A stretch of 41,053 nucleotides of DNA from positions 1 through 41,053 of the forward strand of contig SLFX01000142.1 of assembly GCA_007124045.1 (NCBI GenBank), written 5' to 3'. The position numbers and the translations under genes were made by a program. The stretch comes from Candidatus Delongbacteria bacterium (GTDB lineage Bacteria > UBA4055). Below, in pieces: positions 1 to 8,184 of the stretch; the stretch's first letter is position 1; each line of letters opens with the position of its first letter. The notes beneath the pieces were generated by a model. That model ran no database searches. It was not told the origin of the DNA and was given only the letters and a program-made list of their open reading frames with translations.

Positions 1-375
1 CGCATTCCTGTTTATATCACATCCCGTGCAGTCAATGCCGGCCTCTTCACAAACATCGAGAAAAAACCCGAGTCCTGAACCGATGTCAAGGATTTTAAGT
101 TTCCGCCGTTCCTTTTCCGTATATTCAAGTACTTTCTTAAGCTGATCTCGAAATCTTTTTTTCTGATATTTTTCCTGTTCGAGATAAACATCCTCTGCAT
201 TATAACTGCCGTCAACGCTCTTTAAATAATCATCATTGCAGAGAGGATCGCACCAAAGCAGACCGCATTCTCTACATTCGAGAACTTTATAGCTATAACC
301 CCTGCCGTAAAATATTCCTTTTGAATCCTTTCCGCAGAATTCGCAGTAATCCTGATTGAAGCAGGTCTTTTCCAA
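1..375 (-). CDS. Class I SAM-dependent methyltransferase with N-terminal zinc ribbon (3' end beyond window)
   Basis: The minus strand is open from 375 to the window edge (125 codons, C-terminus missing). The N-terminus has a CEFCGK pair and, after a spacer, a CRECGL pair, which looks like a four-cysteine zinc ribbon. A SAM-binding motif I (ILDIGSGLGFFLDVCEEAG) follows at about residues 96-114, then an acidic residue ending the next strand (CTGCDIN). This layout is typical of methyltransferases acting on sugars or other small substrates, but the substrate cannot be told. The start is a TTG at 373-375 directly after the ribBA stop codon, with AAAGGA about ten bases upstream and no ATG option nearby. 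It is the last visible gene of the htrA-psd-pssA-ribE-ribBA operon. The family call is fairly secure; the function is unknown. Confidence 0.72.
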   Translation of the reverse strand, partial: MEKTCFNQDYCEFCGKDSKGIFYGRGYSYKVLECRECGLLWCDPLCNDDYLKSVDGSYNAEDVYLEQEKYQKKRFRDQLKKVLEYTEKERRKLKILDIGSGLGFFLDVCEEAGIDCTGCDINRNA

Positions 376-1590
376 CTATCTGCTGTCCTTTGTGCTTTCA
401 AGTATGAGATGACCCATTTTGTCTCTTTTGGTTTTAAGATAGTATTCGTTCTCCGGTTTGGAACAGATCTCTATCGGGACTCTTTCAACATTAGACAGTC
501 CGTAACCTTTTATTCCGACTATTTTCTTCGGGTTATTGGTCATGAGTCTTATATTTCTGACTCCGAGATCAACAAGTATCTGCGCTCCTATTCCGTAATC
601 TCTCAGGTCAGCAGCATAGCCGAGCTCTTCATTAGCCTCAACAGTGTCCAATCCGCTATCCTGAAGGTGATATGCCTTGATCTTGGCCCTTAAGCCTATT
701 CCTCTACCTTCCTGTCTCATATAAATTAGTACGCCTCTTCCCTCTCTGGAGATCATCTCCATTGCATTGTGAAGCTGGTCGCCGCAGTCGCATCTCGCAC
801 TTCCGAAAACATCTCCGGTCAGGCATTCGGAATGCACCCTTACAAGAACAGGTTCTTGCGTGTTCAAATCACCTTTAACGAGCGCGATATGCTCCTGATC
901 ATCAGTTTTTGAAATGTAATACCTGATCTCGAACTCACCGTAAGCAGTTGGAAGTTTTGCAACAGTTTCGCACTCTATAAGTTTCTCACTCTTTCTCCGG
1001 TACGCAATAAGATCCTGTATCGTTCCCATTTTTATACCGTGCCGTTTTGCGAATTCCTTAAGGTCGGGATATCTGGCCATACTTCCGTCGTCGTTCATGA
1101 TCTCGCATATCACTCCCGAAGGATCAAGGCCGGCAAGTCGGGCGAGATCGACTGCTGCTTCCGTGTGTCCCGCTCTTACAAGGACTCCTCCGTCTTTGGC
1201 TATAAGAGGAAACATGTGTCCGGGTTTCGCGAAATCCTCGGGACGGGATGCAGGATCAAGCAGCGCTATTATGGTCTTGTATCTGTCGAATGCTGATATG
1301 CCGGTAGTGGTCCCATGCCTGTAATCTATTGAGACCGTGAAGTTCGTGTGTTTCGATTCAGTATTCCTGTCCGTCATCAGTTCAAGTTCTTTCAGCTTTG
1401 CCGTCTCCTCGGTCACGGGCATACATATAAGTCCTCTGGCGAATTTTGTCATGAAATTAACGGCCTCGGGGGTTATTTTTTCCGCCGCTATGACTATATC
1501 ACCCTCGTTTTCCCTGTTCTCATCATCGAGCAGGATTATCATCTTGCCATGTTTAATGTCATTTATTAGCTCTTCTGTTGTGCTGAACAT
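376..1590 (-). CDS. ribBA: Bifunctional DHBP synthase / GTP cyclohydrolase II
   Basis: This enzyme makes both riboflavin precursors: 3,4-dihydroxy-2-butanone 4-phosphate from ribulose 5-phosphate (N-terminal half) and the pyrimidine precursor from GTP (C-terminal half), in the cytosol. The acidic loop [10 protein letters not shown] of the RibB domain is at residues 22-31, and [13 protein letters not shown] near 91-103 is also typical. The RibA half starts near residue 205 and has the zinc cysteines C256, C267 and C269 ([15 protein letters not shown]) and the [10 protein letters not shown] loop. At 404 residues it has the usual length of the fused protein. It starts immediately after the ribE stop codon with GGGA upstream, so the two are probably co-translated. 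ribH lies about 28 kb away in another operon and ribD is not in the window. Confidence 0.96.
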   Translation of the reverse strand: MFSTTEELINDIKHGKMIILLDDENRENEGDIVIAAEKITPEAVNFMTKFARGLICMPVTEETAKLKELELMTDRNTESKHTNFTVSIDYRHGTTTGISAFDRYKTIIALLDPASRPEDFAKPGHMFPLIAKDGGVLVRAGHTEAAVDLARLAGLDPSGVICEIMNDDGSMARYPDLKEFAKRHGIKMGTIQDLIAYRRKSEKLIECETVAKLPTAYGEFEIRYYISKTDDQEHIALVKGDLNTQEPVLVRVHSECLTGDVFGSARCDCGDQLHNAMEMISREGRGVLIYMRQEGRGIGLRAKIKAYHLQDSGLDTVEANEELGYAADLRDYGIGAQILVDLGVRNIRLMTNNPKKIVGIKGYGLSNVERVPIEICSKPENEYYLKTKRDKMGHLILESTKDSR

Positions 1591-2223
1591 TTAGTATCCC
1601 AAATCTGTTAGTTTTTCAATTGTAACCCCTTCAGTTCGGGGTTTTAAAAATTTTTCTATATATCTTCCGATAATATCTGTCTCAATATTGATGTTATACC
1701 CTGTTTTCCAGTTTTTTACCGTAGTGTTCTTTTCTGTATGAGGTATTACAGCTACTCTGAATTCTTCGTCCTTAACTTCCGCTACTGTCAGGCTGATACC
1801 GTCAAGACAGACCGATCCTTTTGCCACTATGTACGATGAAGTTGCTATGTCGGTCTTTATCCAGAACTCTTTGCCGTTTTCTCTCGGAATTATTCTGATA
1901 ATTTTCCCCGACCCGTCAACATGTCCCTGAACTATATGGCCGTCAAGTTTTCCATCAGCTCTGAGAGCAGGTTCGAGGTTGACTTCATCTCCCGGCTTAA
2001 AACCGTTGATATTTGTTCTCGACACAGTCTCTCTGACAGCCTGTACCGTAAACCCTTTTTCGCTTTTCGAAACAACCGTAAGACATACACCGTTCACGGA
2101 TATCGAATCATCAACTTCCGATTCTTTGCACACCTTTTCAGAAGTCAGACTGATCAAATAACCGTCTGCTGAACGGGTGATGTTTTTTACACTGCCTATT
2201 TCTTTTATGATCCCGGTAAACAT
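1591..2223 (-). CDS. ribE: Riboflavin synthase, alpha subunit
   Basis: Dismutates two molecules of 6,7-dimethyl-8-ribityllumazine to riboflavin plus the pyrimidinedione, the last step of riboflavin synthesis. The start MFTGIIKEIG is the signature N-terminus. Two homologous lumazine-binding barrels follow, the second beginning around GHIVQGHVDG near residue 95. The length of 210 residues is standard. The start codon overlaps the pssA stop by one base (TAATG), with GGGG just upstream, and the stop abuts the ribBA start. This pairing of synthase and ribBA is a common partial rib operon; here it hangs behind phospholipid genes. There is no sign of an FMN riboswitch upstream, as there is no leader space. 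Confidence 0.95.
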   Translation of the reverse strand: MFTGIIKEIGSVKNITRSADGYLISLTSEKVCKESEVDDSISVNGVCLTVVSKSEKGFTVQAVRETVSRTNINGFKPGDEVNLEPALRADGKLDGHIVQGHVDGSGKIIRIIPRENGKEFWIKTDIATSSYIVAKGSVCLDGISLTVAEVKDEEFRVAVIPHTEKNTTVKNWKTGYNINIETDIIGRYIEKFLKPRTEGVTIEKLTDLGY

Positions 2224-2999
2224 TATTCCCCGCTTTCAGAAGAAATCTTCTCCCGTTCGGTTTCTCTTCTGTTCTTATCGAGCAGGTTAGTAAAAACACC
2301 CGAAAGAACAAACAGTGTCATTATTGGAAAAAGTAGCGACATCTTAAGCTTGACTATCAAGATAACAGATACAATAACCGCCAGTATCTTAATCTGTCTC
2401 ATAATGTAATTTTCGCCTTTTTTAAAAAGAAGAGGAAATCCATGATATTCTATCCTGGATATCATCAGGTATGAAACCGCAACCGATGTAAATGTAAGCC
2501 ATTTAAAATGTATTATCTCGCCGTACTGCTCTAATTCAAAAAGTACAAATGAAATAATTGTCAGAGCCGCTGCCGGAGAAGGAAGTCCGCTGAAAGACTT
2601 TTTTACATTGTGGTCAACAAGCTCGGAATTGTACCTTGCCAATCTTATACTTGCAAAGAGGAGAGGCATAAAAGAAAATATTAGAATAAAATGACTTAAG
2701 TCCTCAATTCCCGGATATTTAGATATATAAACATTTTTGTAGAGCATAAACATAAGTATCGAAGGCGCCATTCCAAAAGTTATTACATCCGCAAGGGAAT
2801 CGAATTCAACTCCAAAATCCGAAGTACTCTTGACCAATCTTGCAACTTTGCCGTCAAGTGCATCACATATGCCGCCGAGAATAACAAAATAACATGCCCA
2901 GAGATAGCTTCCCTGTATTGAAAATGTAACAGACCAAAAACCGAAAAACATATTTCCTATGGTCAACGAATTCGGAAAAACCGCCATTCTTTTTCCCAT
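2223..2999 (-). CDS. pssA: CDP-diacylglycerol-serine O-phosphatidyltransferase
   Basis: An integral-membrane enzyme that transfers phosphatidyl from CDP-diacylglycerol to serine, giving phosphatidylserine. The CDP-alcohol phosphotransferase motif is complete: D46, D49-G50, A53-R54, G63, D67 and D71 (CDALDGKVAR followed by GVEFDSLAD). Several hydrophobic helices surround it, and the tail after residue 240 is charged. At 258 residues it matches the Bacillus-type membrane PssA rather than the unrelated phospholipase-D-like E. coli enzyme. The start is supported by GGAG six bases before the ATG. The psd gene lies just upstream (9-base gap), so the two steps to phosphatidylethanolamine are made together. 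Confidence 0.95.
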   Translation of the reverse strand: MGKRMAVFPNSLTIGNMFFGFWSVTFSIQGSYLWACYFVILGGICDALDGKVARLVKSTSDFGVEFDSLADVITFGMAPSILMFMLYKNVYISKYPGIEDLSHFILIFSFMPLLFASIRLARYNSELVDHNVKKSFSGLPSPAAALTIISFVLFELEQYGEIIHFKWLTFTSVAVSYLMISRIEYHGFPLLFKKGENYIMRQIKILAVIVSVILIVKLKMSLLFPIMTLFVLSGVFTNLLDKNRRETEREKISSESGE

Positions 3000-3008
3000 A
3001 AAATACTC

Positions 3009-3692
3009 CTAACTGAAAAATTCTCCAAGAACGGTTTGTCCCGCCTTCACCCTGTCTCCGACTTTTACTGTCAGATCACACTCCACAGGCAGTATAAGGT
3101 CAACTCTGGATCCGAATTTTATCAGACCAAGCTTTTGACCCTGTTCGACTTCGTCACCGATATCTGCATAACAAACTATCCTTTTTGCAATAAGTCCGGC
3201 TATCTGCTTGACAGTCACCATGTTTTCCCCCGACCTGATACCTATTATAGTCTGCTCATTATATTCGGATGCTTTATCATTCCAGGCTGCCATAAACTTG
3301 CCTTTTTTGTAATTCAGATGCTCAACTTTGCCTTTTACCGGATATCTGTTGACATGGACATCAAAAACATTCATAAATATTGAAACTATCTGGGATTCTT
3401 CCATCCTGTATTCCTCATCCAGATAGTTACCGACATTTATTACTTTCCCGTCGGCAGGAGAAATAATTGCCCTTGTGTTCTCCTCCTCCATATCAATATA
3501 TCTGTCAGGGTCTCTGAAAAACCAGAACGAGAAAATAAAAACCAACATAAAAAACAGCGCTGCTGCAATAAGTCCATACAGTATAATTTCGTGGTGTTTC
3601 CACTGTGTGAAAACCAATATGAGACTCAATAAAAAAACCATCAAAAGTTTCTTTATTACGCTTCCGCTTCCAGTTGCCAGCTTATATGACAT
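3009..3692 (-). CDS. psd: Phosphatidylserine decarboxylase, short form
   Basis: Decarboxylates phosphatidylserine to phosphatidylethanolamine at the inner membrane, using a pyruvoyl group formed by self-cleavage. The self-cleavage site is G194-S195 (KFGSRVD), the variant of the LGST site found in short enzymes. The expected catalytic Asp and His are visible as D81 in SPADGKV and H113 in NVFDVHVNRYP. Two hydrophobic segments in the first 60 residues anchor the protein. The length of 227 residues fits the short bacterial/archaeal-like subfamily rather than the 320-residue E. coli form. GGGG five bases upstream supports the start. It sits between htrA and pssA in the same operon. Confidence 0.94.
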   Translation of the reverse strand: MSYKLATGSGSVIKKLLMVFLLSLILVFTQWKHHEIILYGLIAAALFFMLVFIFSFWFFRDPDRYIDMEEENTRAIISPADGKVINVGNYLDEEYRMEESQIVSIFMNVFDVHVNRYPVKGKVEHLNYKKGKFMAAWNDKASEYNEQTIIGIRSGENMVTVKQIAGLIAKRIVCYADIGDEVEQGQKLGLIKFGSRVDLILPVECDLTVKVGDRVKAGQTVLGEFFS

Positions 3693-3703
3693 ATCTACCC
3701 CTG

Positions 3704-4858
3704 TTATTGTTTTATTTTGAATGATTCAAGTATGAGGTTAAGCCTCTTATAATCTCCGTTTCTGTACACAACGAAATCAACATTATCTCCTACCTTGTAG
3801 TCCCTTATCTCCATCAAAGCTCTGCCCATATCATGAAAACTGTTTATTCTTACATTGTCAACCGCTATTATAATATCGCCCTCAATAAATCCGGCCTTTC
3901 CTGCAGGACTTTCCTCCTGTATTTCTTCAACGAAAACACCTTTGATCATTCCGGCTTGGTCATGATAATTAGAAAGTTTTGCGAATCCGAAATAAAAATC
4001 CCTGTCCACATAGCCTTTTTCAATGAGTGTCATAGCTATATCTTTTACCTTCATTATCGGTATGGCGAAACCTATTCCTGTACTGCCGCCTTCTTTTGCG
4101 GAATATATCATAGTGTTCATTCCTATGACTTCCCCTTTGGAGTTAGCCAGCGGCCCACCTGAATTTCCGGGATTTATAGACGCATCGGTCTGTATCATTC
4201 TCTCATAGAAATGCCTGTCCGCTGGACTGTATCCAAAACTTATATTGACACCCGAAACCACACCTACAGTTATCAGGGGCTGATTAACATACTCGAAAAG
4301 ACCGTAAGGATTCCCGAATGCTATAACCCATTCTCCTATCGTTACTTCAGATGAGCTTTTTGGAACCGTATAGAGATGATCTCCGGCATCGATCTTTAGG
4401 ACCGCAATGTCACTTCTTTCATCGGATCCTATTATCTCTGCTTCATACTCCCTTCCTTCTGTTGTAGTTACCAGTATCCTTTTCGCATTAATTATGACAT
4501 GATGGTTGGTTATTATATATCCTTCCGGAGAAAAAACAAACCCGCTTCCCATGCTGGGAACTATCCTGCTTCTGAATTGCGGAGGAAAGAAGTTTGAAAA
4601 GAAAGGATCGTTGTCAAATGGTGTGCGAAGTTTCTCTTTTTTAGTTTTAAGGACATTAATGCCTACCACTGCGGGACTTACTTTTTTCACAGCCAGTGTT
4701 ATAGCACTTTCCCTGTCCTGATTTATAATTTCAGAGATCGAAATCCTTTCGTTATTGCCTGAAGTTATTATGTTTTTACTCAGTCCGAGAAAAAAAAGTA
4801 TCGCTGCTATCAGCAGTCCTGTGAGGATACCGTGTATGAAATATTTAAAAGGCTGCAT
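3704..4858 (-). CDS. htrA: DegS/HtrA-type periplasmic serine protease, membrane-anchored, one PDZ domain
   Basis: An envelope quality-control protease. A single hydrophobic helix (about residues 9-26) anchors it, and there is no signal-peptidase site, so the protease domain faces the periplasm. The chymotrypsin-like triad is complete: H120 (ITNHHVI), D150 (RSDIAVLKI) and S233 (INPGNSGGPL). One PDZ domain occupies roughly residues 290-380. At 384 residues with a single PDZ it resembles DegS more than DegP. It is the first gene of the operon with psd, pssA, ribE and ribBA (11-base gap to psd), so its promoter probably controls phospholipid and flavin genes too. rseP, the partner of DegS in the sigma-E pathway, is at another locus in the window, but no anti-sigma factor is seen. 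Confidence 0.93.
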   Translation of the reverse strand: MQPFKYFIHGILTGLLIAAILFFLGLSKNIITSGNNERISISEIINQDRESAITLAVKKVSPAVVGINVLKTKKEKLRTPFDNDPFFSNFFPPQFRSRIVPSMGSGFVFSPEGYIITNHHVIINAKRILVTTTEGREYEAEIIGSDERSDIAVLKIDAGDHLYTVPKSSSEVTIGEWVIAFGNPYGLFEYVNQPLITVGVVSGVNISFGYSPADRHFYERMIQTDASINPGNSGGPLANSKGEVIGMNTMIYSAKEGGSTGIGFAIPIMKVKDIAMTLIEKGYVDRDFYFGFAKLSNYHDQAGMIKGVFVEEIQEESPAGKAGFIEGDIIIAVDNVRINSFHDMGRALMEIRDYKVGDNVDFVVYRNGDYKRLNLILESFKIKQ

Positions 4859-4894
4859 ACCCGCTCTTTATCTCTCTCTTTTAATACGGTTACA

Positions 4895-4923
4895 AATATA
4901 AGTCGCGACTGCTGTTTTTTCAA
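4895..4923 (-). promoter_or_regulatory. Sigma70-type promoter of the htrA operon with palindrome in the spacer
   Basis: Read on the minus strand: TTGAAA (4918-4923), a 17-base spacer, and TATATT (4895-4900). A perfect 10-base palindrome AGTCGCGACT (4901-4910) fills the spacer right up to the -10 box, a place where repressors or spacer-acting activators often bind. The gap to the htrA start is about 40 bases, room for a short leader. Boxes and palindrome are seen directly; regulation is inference. Confidence 0.6.
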
Positions 4924-4957
4924 TAAGAAAATCAATAATATTCCGATTAAAATAGTT

Positions 4958-4986
4958 TTGGAAATTCATAAACTTTTTATTTAAAT
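4958..4986 (+). promoter_or_regulatory. Possible promoter for hutU
   Basis: TTGGAA (4958-4963), a 17-base spacer and TTAAAT (4981-4986), four of six matches in each box. The predicted transcript would start near 4993, leaving the GGAG at 5005-5008 as ribosome site for the ATG at 5015. The boxes are weak, so this is tentative. Confidence 0.35.
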
Positions 4987-5014
4987 TTAGGGTTGTAAAA
5001 TTATGGAGTTCGAA

Positions 5015-7015
5015 ATGAAGAAAGATTTTAAAGCTCAGATACTCGAAGGAATACCCTCGGAACTTCCCGAAGTTCAGCCTTACGACAAAACTATAAACCA
5101 TGCGCCGAAAAGAAAAGATATTCTTAGCAAAGACGAGAAAAAGCTCGCATTGAAGAACGCTCTGAGATATTTTGACAACAAACATCATAAGATACTTGCG
5201 CCGGAGTTTCTGGATGAGCTCAAGACTTTCGGCAGAATATACATGTACCGCTTCAGACCAACCCATAAAATTTACGCCCGTTCGATAGAAGAATTCCCGC
5301 ACAGATCGAAGCAAGCCGCAGCGATAATGTTAATGCTTTCAAATAATCTTGACTACGCCGTGGCTCAGCATCCTCACGAACTGATAACCTACGGCGGGAA
5401 CGGGGCAGTTTTTCAGAACTGGGCGCAGTACAGGCTGACGATGAAATACCTTGCCGAAATGACCGATGAGCAGACCCTCGTAATGTATTCCGGCCACCCG
5501 ATGGGGCTTTTCCCCTCTCACAAGGATGCACCGAGGGTCGTTGTCACGAACGGGATGGTTATTCCGAACTATTCCAAGCCTGACGACTGGGAAAGGTTCA
5601 ACGCGCTGGGAGTTAGTCAGTACGGACAGATGACCGCCGGATCTTTCATGTATATCGGCCCTCAGGGTATCGTCCACGGCACGACCATCACCGTGCTCAA
5701 CGCAGGCAGGAAGATCGGAAAATCGGGACTCGGCGGGAAGCTGTTCGTATCGTCAGGTCTGGGAGGGATGAGCGGAGCGCAGGCGAAGGCGGCAGTGATA
5801 GCCGGAGCGATCGGAGTTATAGCCGAGATCAACCCGAAGGCCGTTCATACCAGGCACTCCCAGAACTGGGTTGACGAGGTTTATGAAGATCTGAATAAAC
5901 TGATCAAAAGAATAGAAAAGGCGAAAAAAAATAAAGAAGCGGTTTCCCTCGCTTATCAGGGCAACATTGTTGACCTCTGGGAAAAATTCGTTGAAGAAGG
6001 AATGCATGTTGAGCTCGGATCTGACCAGACATCTCTTCATAATCCGTGGGCAGGCGGATACTATCCTGCGGGGCTCTCCTATGAAGAATCGAACAAAATG
6101 ATCGCGAACGATCCTGAGAAGTTTAAAAAGAAAGTTCATGATAGCCTCAAAAGACAGGTGAACGCCATAAACAAACTGACAGCGAAAGGCATGTATTTCT
6201 TCGATTACGGCAACGCTTTCCTGCTTGAAGCATCGAGAGCGGGTGCGGACATTATGAAAAAAGACGGAAATTTCAAATACCCCTCTTATGTTCAGGACAT
6301 AATGGGCCCGATGTGCTTCGACTACGGTTTCGGACCGTTCAGATGGGTATGCGCATCGTCAAAGCCGGAGGATCTCGACAAGACGGACCTGATAGCTCTG
6401 AAAGTGCTTGAAAAACTCGCAAAAAAAGCGCCTGCGGAAATTACTCAGCAGATGCAGGATAATATAAGGTGGATAAGAGAAGCCAAAAAGAACAAAATGG
6501 TGGTCGGGTCGCAGGCTCGTATCCTCTACGCCGACGCGGAAGGCCGTATCGAGATCGCGAAGGCCTTCAACAGCGCGATCCGGAAGGGCGAAATATCTGC
6601 GCCGGTCGTGCTCGGCAGGGACCATCATGATGTTTCGGGAACGGATTCGCCCTACAGGGAAACATCGAACATTTATGACGGTTCGCGCTTTACCGCCGAT
6701 ATGGCTATCCACAATGTGATAGGCGACTCTTTCAGAGGCGCGACCTGGGTATCTATCCATAACGGCGGCGGCGTCGGCTGGGGCGAGGTGATCAACGGCG
6801 GGTTCGGCATGGTGCTTGACGGCTCAAAGGATTCTGAAAGAAGACTCAAGTCAATGCTGTTCTGGGATGTGAATAACGGAATATCGAGAAGAAGCTGGGC
6901 AAGGAACGAGGGAGCCGTATTCGCGATAAAACGGGCAATGGAGTCGAACCCCGGCCTTAAGGTCACTCTGCCGAATATCGCTGACGATAAGCTTATAGAC
7001 GGACTTGTAAAATGA
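5015..7015 (+). CDS. hutU: Urocanate hydratase, long (eukaryote-like) form
   Basis: Converts urocanate to 4-imidazolone-5-propionate using tightly bound NAD+, the second step of histidine breakdown, in the cytosol. Recognised from the YGGNGAVFQNW nucleotide-site region (about residues 126-136), SGLGGMSGAQ (247-256), and the C-terminal blocks GRDHHDVSGTDSPYRETSN and IHNGGGVGWGEVINGGFG. These last blocks match the long animal-type urocanase, as I recall it, better than the 555-residue Pseudomonas/Bacillus form; at 666 residues the length agrees. An ATG at 5003 is also in frame, but GGAG lies six bases before the ATG at 5015, so I use the latter. The gene looks clearly richer in G+C than its neighbours. 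No histidine ammonia-lyase, imidazolonepropionase or formiminotransferase gene is nearby. Confidence 0.95.
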   Translation: MKKDFKAQILEGIPSELPEVQPYDKTINHAPKRKDILSKDEKKLALKNALRYFDNKHHKILAPEFLDELKTFGRIYMYRFRPTHKIYARSIEEFPHRSKQAAAIMLMLSNNLDYAVAQHPHELITYGGNGAVFQNWAQYRLTMKYLAEMTDEQTLVMYSGHPMGLFPSHKDAPRVVVTNGMVIPNYSKPDDWERFNALGVSQYGQMTAGSFMYIGPQGIVHGTTITVLNAGRKIGKSGLGGKLFVSSGLGGMSGAQAKAAVIAGAIGVIAEINPKAVHTRHSQNWVDEVYEDLNKLIKRIEKAKKNKEAVSLAYQGNIVDLWEKFVEEGMHVELGSDQTSLHNPWAGGYYPAGLSYEESNKMIANDPEKFKKKVHDSLKRQVNAINKLTAKGMYFFDYGNAFLLEASRAGADIMKKDGNFKYPSYVQDIMGPMCFDYGFGPFRWVCASSKPEDLDKTDLIALKVLEKLAKKAPAEITQQMQDNIRWIREAKKNKMVVGSQARILYADAEGRIEIAKAFNSAIRKGEISAPVVLGRDHHDVSGTDSPYRETSNIYDGSRFTADMAIHNVIGDSFRGATWVSIHNGGGVGWGEVINGGFGMVLDGSKDSERRLKSMLFWDVNNGISRRSWARNEGAVFAIKRAMESNPGLKVTLPNIADDKLIDGLVK

Positions 7016-8184
7016 AGTACGATTTCGATAAGGGAATAGACAGGCGAAATACCTCCTGCGTGAAATGGGACATGAACAGTATCATTTTCGGCAGAGAGGA
7101 TGTTCTTCCCCTATGGGTCGCGGACATGGACTTTGAAGTCCCGCCCTGCGTGACCGAAGCGATCCTCAAAAGAGCCTCTCACCCGGCATACGGCTACACT
7201 TTTTATCCGGACAGTCTGTATGAAGCCGTAATGACCTGGGAGAAAAACAGGCACGGCTGGACAATAAAAAAAGACTGGATCGCGTTCGTATCCGGCATAG
7301 TCCCCGCGATCAACTTCCTCATAGACTGCTTTACAAAAGAAGGCGACGGGATCGTTATTCAGACGCCGGTATATCCGCCCTTCATAACAAGCTGTAACAG
7401 CCAGAACCGCAAACTTATAACAAGCCCGTTTATCATAAAGAACGATCAGTATGAGATTGACTTTTCCGACCTGGAAAATAAACTTTCAGGCGCAAAAATG
7501 CTTATTCTTTCAAACCCCCACAATCCGCTTGGAAGATGCTACAAAAAAGACGAACTTCTCAGGATCGGAGAACTGTGCCTGAAGCATAAAGTGATCCTTG
7601 TGAGCGACGAGATACATCAGGATATCGTTTTTTCCGGAGCAGAACATATCTGTACAGCCTCGATATCGGAAGAGATATCCGATATTACAGTAACACTTAT
7701 CGCACCTAGCAAGACCTTCAACATTCCCGGGCTCGGCATGTCCGCCGCGGTTATCGAAAATAAAGAGATTTACGATAAATTCGTGTGGTATCTCAGGAAT
7801 AAAGTTCATAATCAGGTCAATATCTTCGGGATAACGGCCGGCGAAGCAGCTTACAGAGGCGGCGGGGAATGGCTCGATGAGCTTCTTATTTACCTTGAAG
7901 CCAACAGAGATTTCGCGATGGAATTTATAGGCAAAAATATACCTTTTATCAAACCTGTCAAACCAGACTCGACCTATCTTATGTGGCTTGATCTTACCGG
8001 ACTTAACCTTGTGCACAGTGAACTGGAAAACCTGCTCGTAAAAAAAGCCGGGATCGGACTTTTTTCCGGAATTCTTTTCGGAGATGAGGGGAAAGGTTTT
8101 ATGAGGCTTAATTTCGCCTGCCCGCGTTCAACTCTGATAAAAGGTCTTGAAATGATCAGATCTGCTTTCGATCATCTGGCATGA
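7012..8184 (+). CDS. PatB/MalY-family PLP-dependent C-S lyase or aminotransferase
   Basis: A fold-type I PLP enzyme of the MalY/PatB group, whose known members cleave cystathionine or cysteine conjugates (beta C-S lyase) and may also act as aminotransferases. The PLP lysine is K234 in APSKTFNIPGLGMS; the pyridine-binding Asp is D199 in LVSDEIHQD; NPHNPLGR near 168-175 is the usual phosphate/substrate region. WVADMDFEVPP at the N-terminus is a hallmark of this group. The length of 390 residues is standard. Its ATG overlaps the hutU stop by four bases (ATGA), implying translational coupling and perhaps a joint role in amino-acid catabolism, though the substrate cannot be read from sequence. Its 3' end overlaps the convergent DprA-like gene by 13 bases. 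Confidence 0.88.
   Translation: MKYDFDKGIDRRNTSCVKWDMNSIIFGREDVLPLWVADMDFEVPPCVTEAILKRASHPAYGYTFYPDSLYEAVMTWEKNRHGWTIKKDWIAFVSGIVPAINFLIDCFTKEGDGIVIQTPVYPPFITSCNSQNRKLITSPFIIKNDQYEIDFSDLENKLSGAKMLILSNPHNPLGRCYKKDELLRIGELCLKHKVILVSDEIHQDIVFSGAEHICTASISEEISDITVTLIAPSKTFNIPGLGMSAAVIENKEIYDKFVWYLRNKVHNQVNIFGITAGEAAYRGGGEWLDELLIYLEANRDFAMEFIGKNIPFIKPVKPDSTYLMWLDLTGLNLVHSELENLLVKKAGIGLFSGILFGDEGKGFMRLNFACPRSTLIKGLEMIRSAFDHLA

Noticed and set aside
12-215. A short minus-strand frame at the window start
   Set aside because: It is an alternate frame of the methyltransferase, whose own frame carries the zinc ribbon and SAM motifs.
1591-4994. FMN riboswitch ahead of the rib genes
   Set aside because: ribE and ribBA have no untranslated leader, being fused to pssA and to each other without gaps, and the htrA leader is too short.
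4868-5314. A 148-codon minus-strand reading frame across the hutU start
   Set aside because: It overlaps the hutU coding start and the htrA promoter, has no ribosome site and no recognisable protein features; it is a shadow frame.
6359-6966. Long minus-strand open frames inside hutU
   Set aside because: They lie antisense to highly conserved urocanase blocks; their openness follows from the G+C-rich codon use of hutU.
7510-8016. A 168-codon minus-strand frame inside the PatB-like gene
   Set aside because: Fully antisense to the PLP-enzyme core, with no ribosome site or family match.
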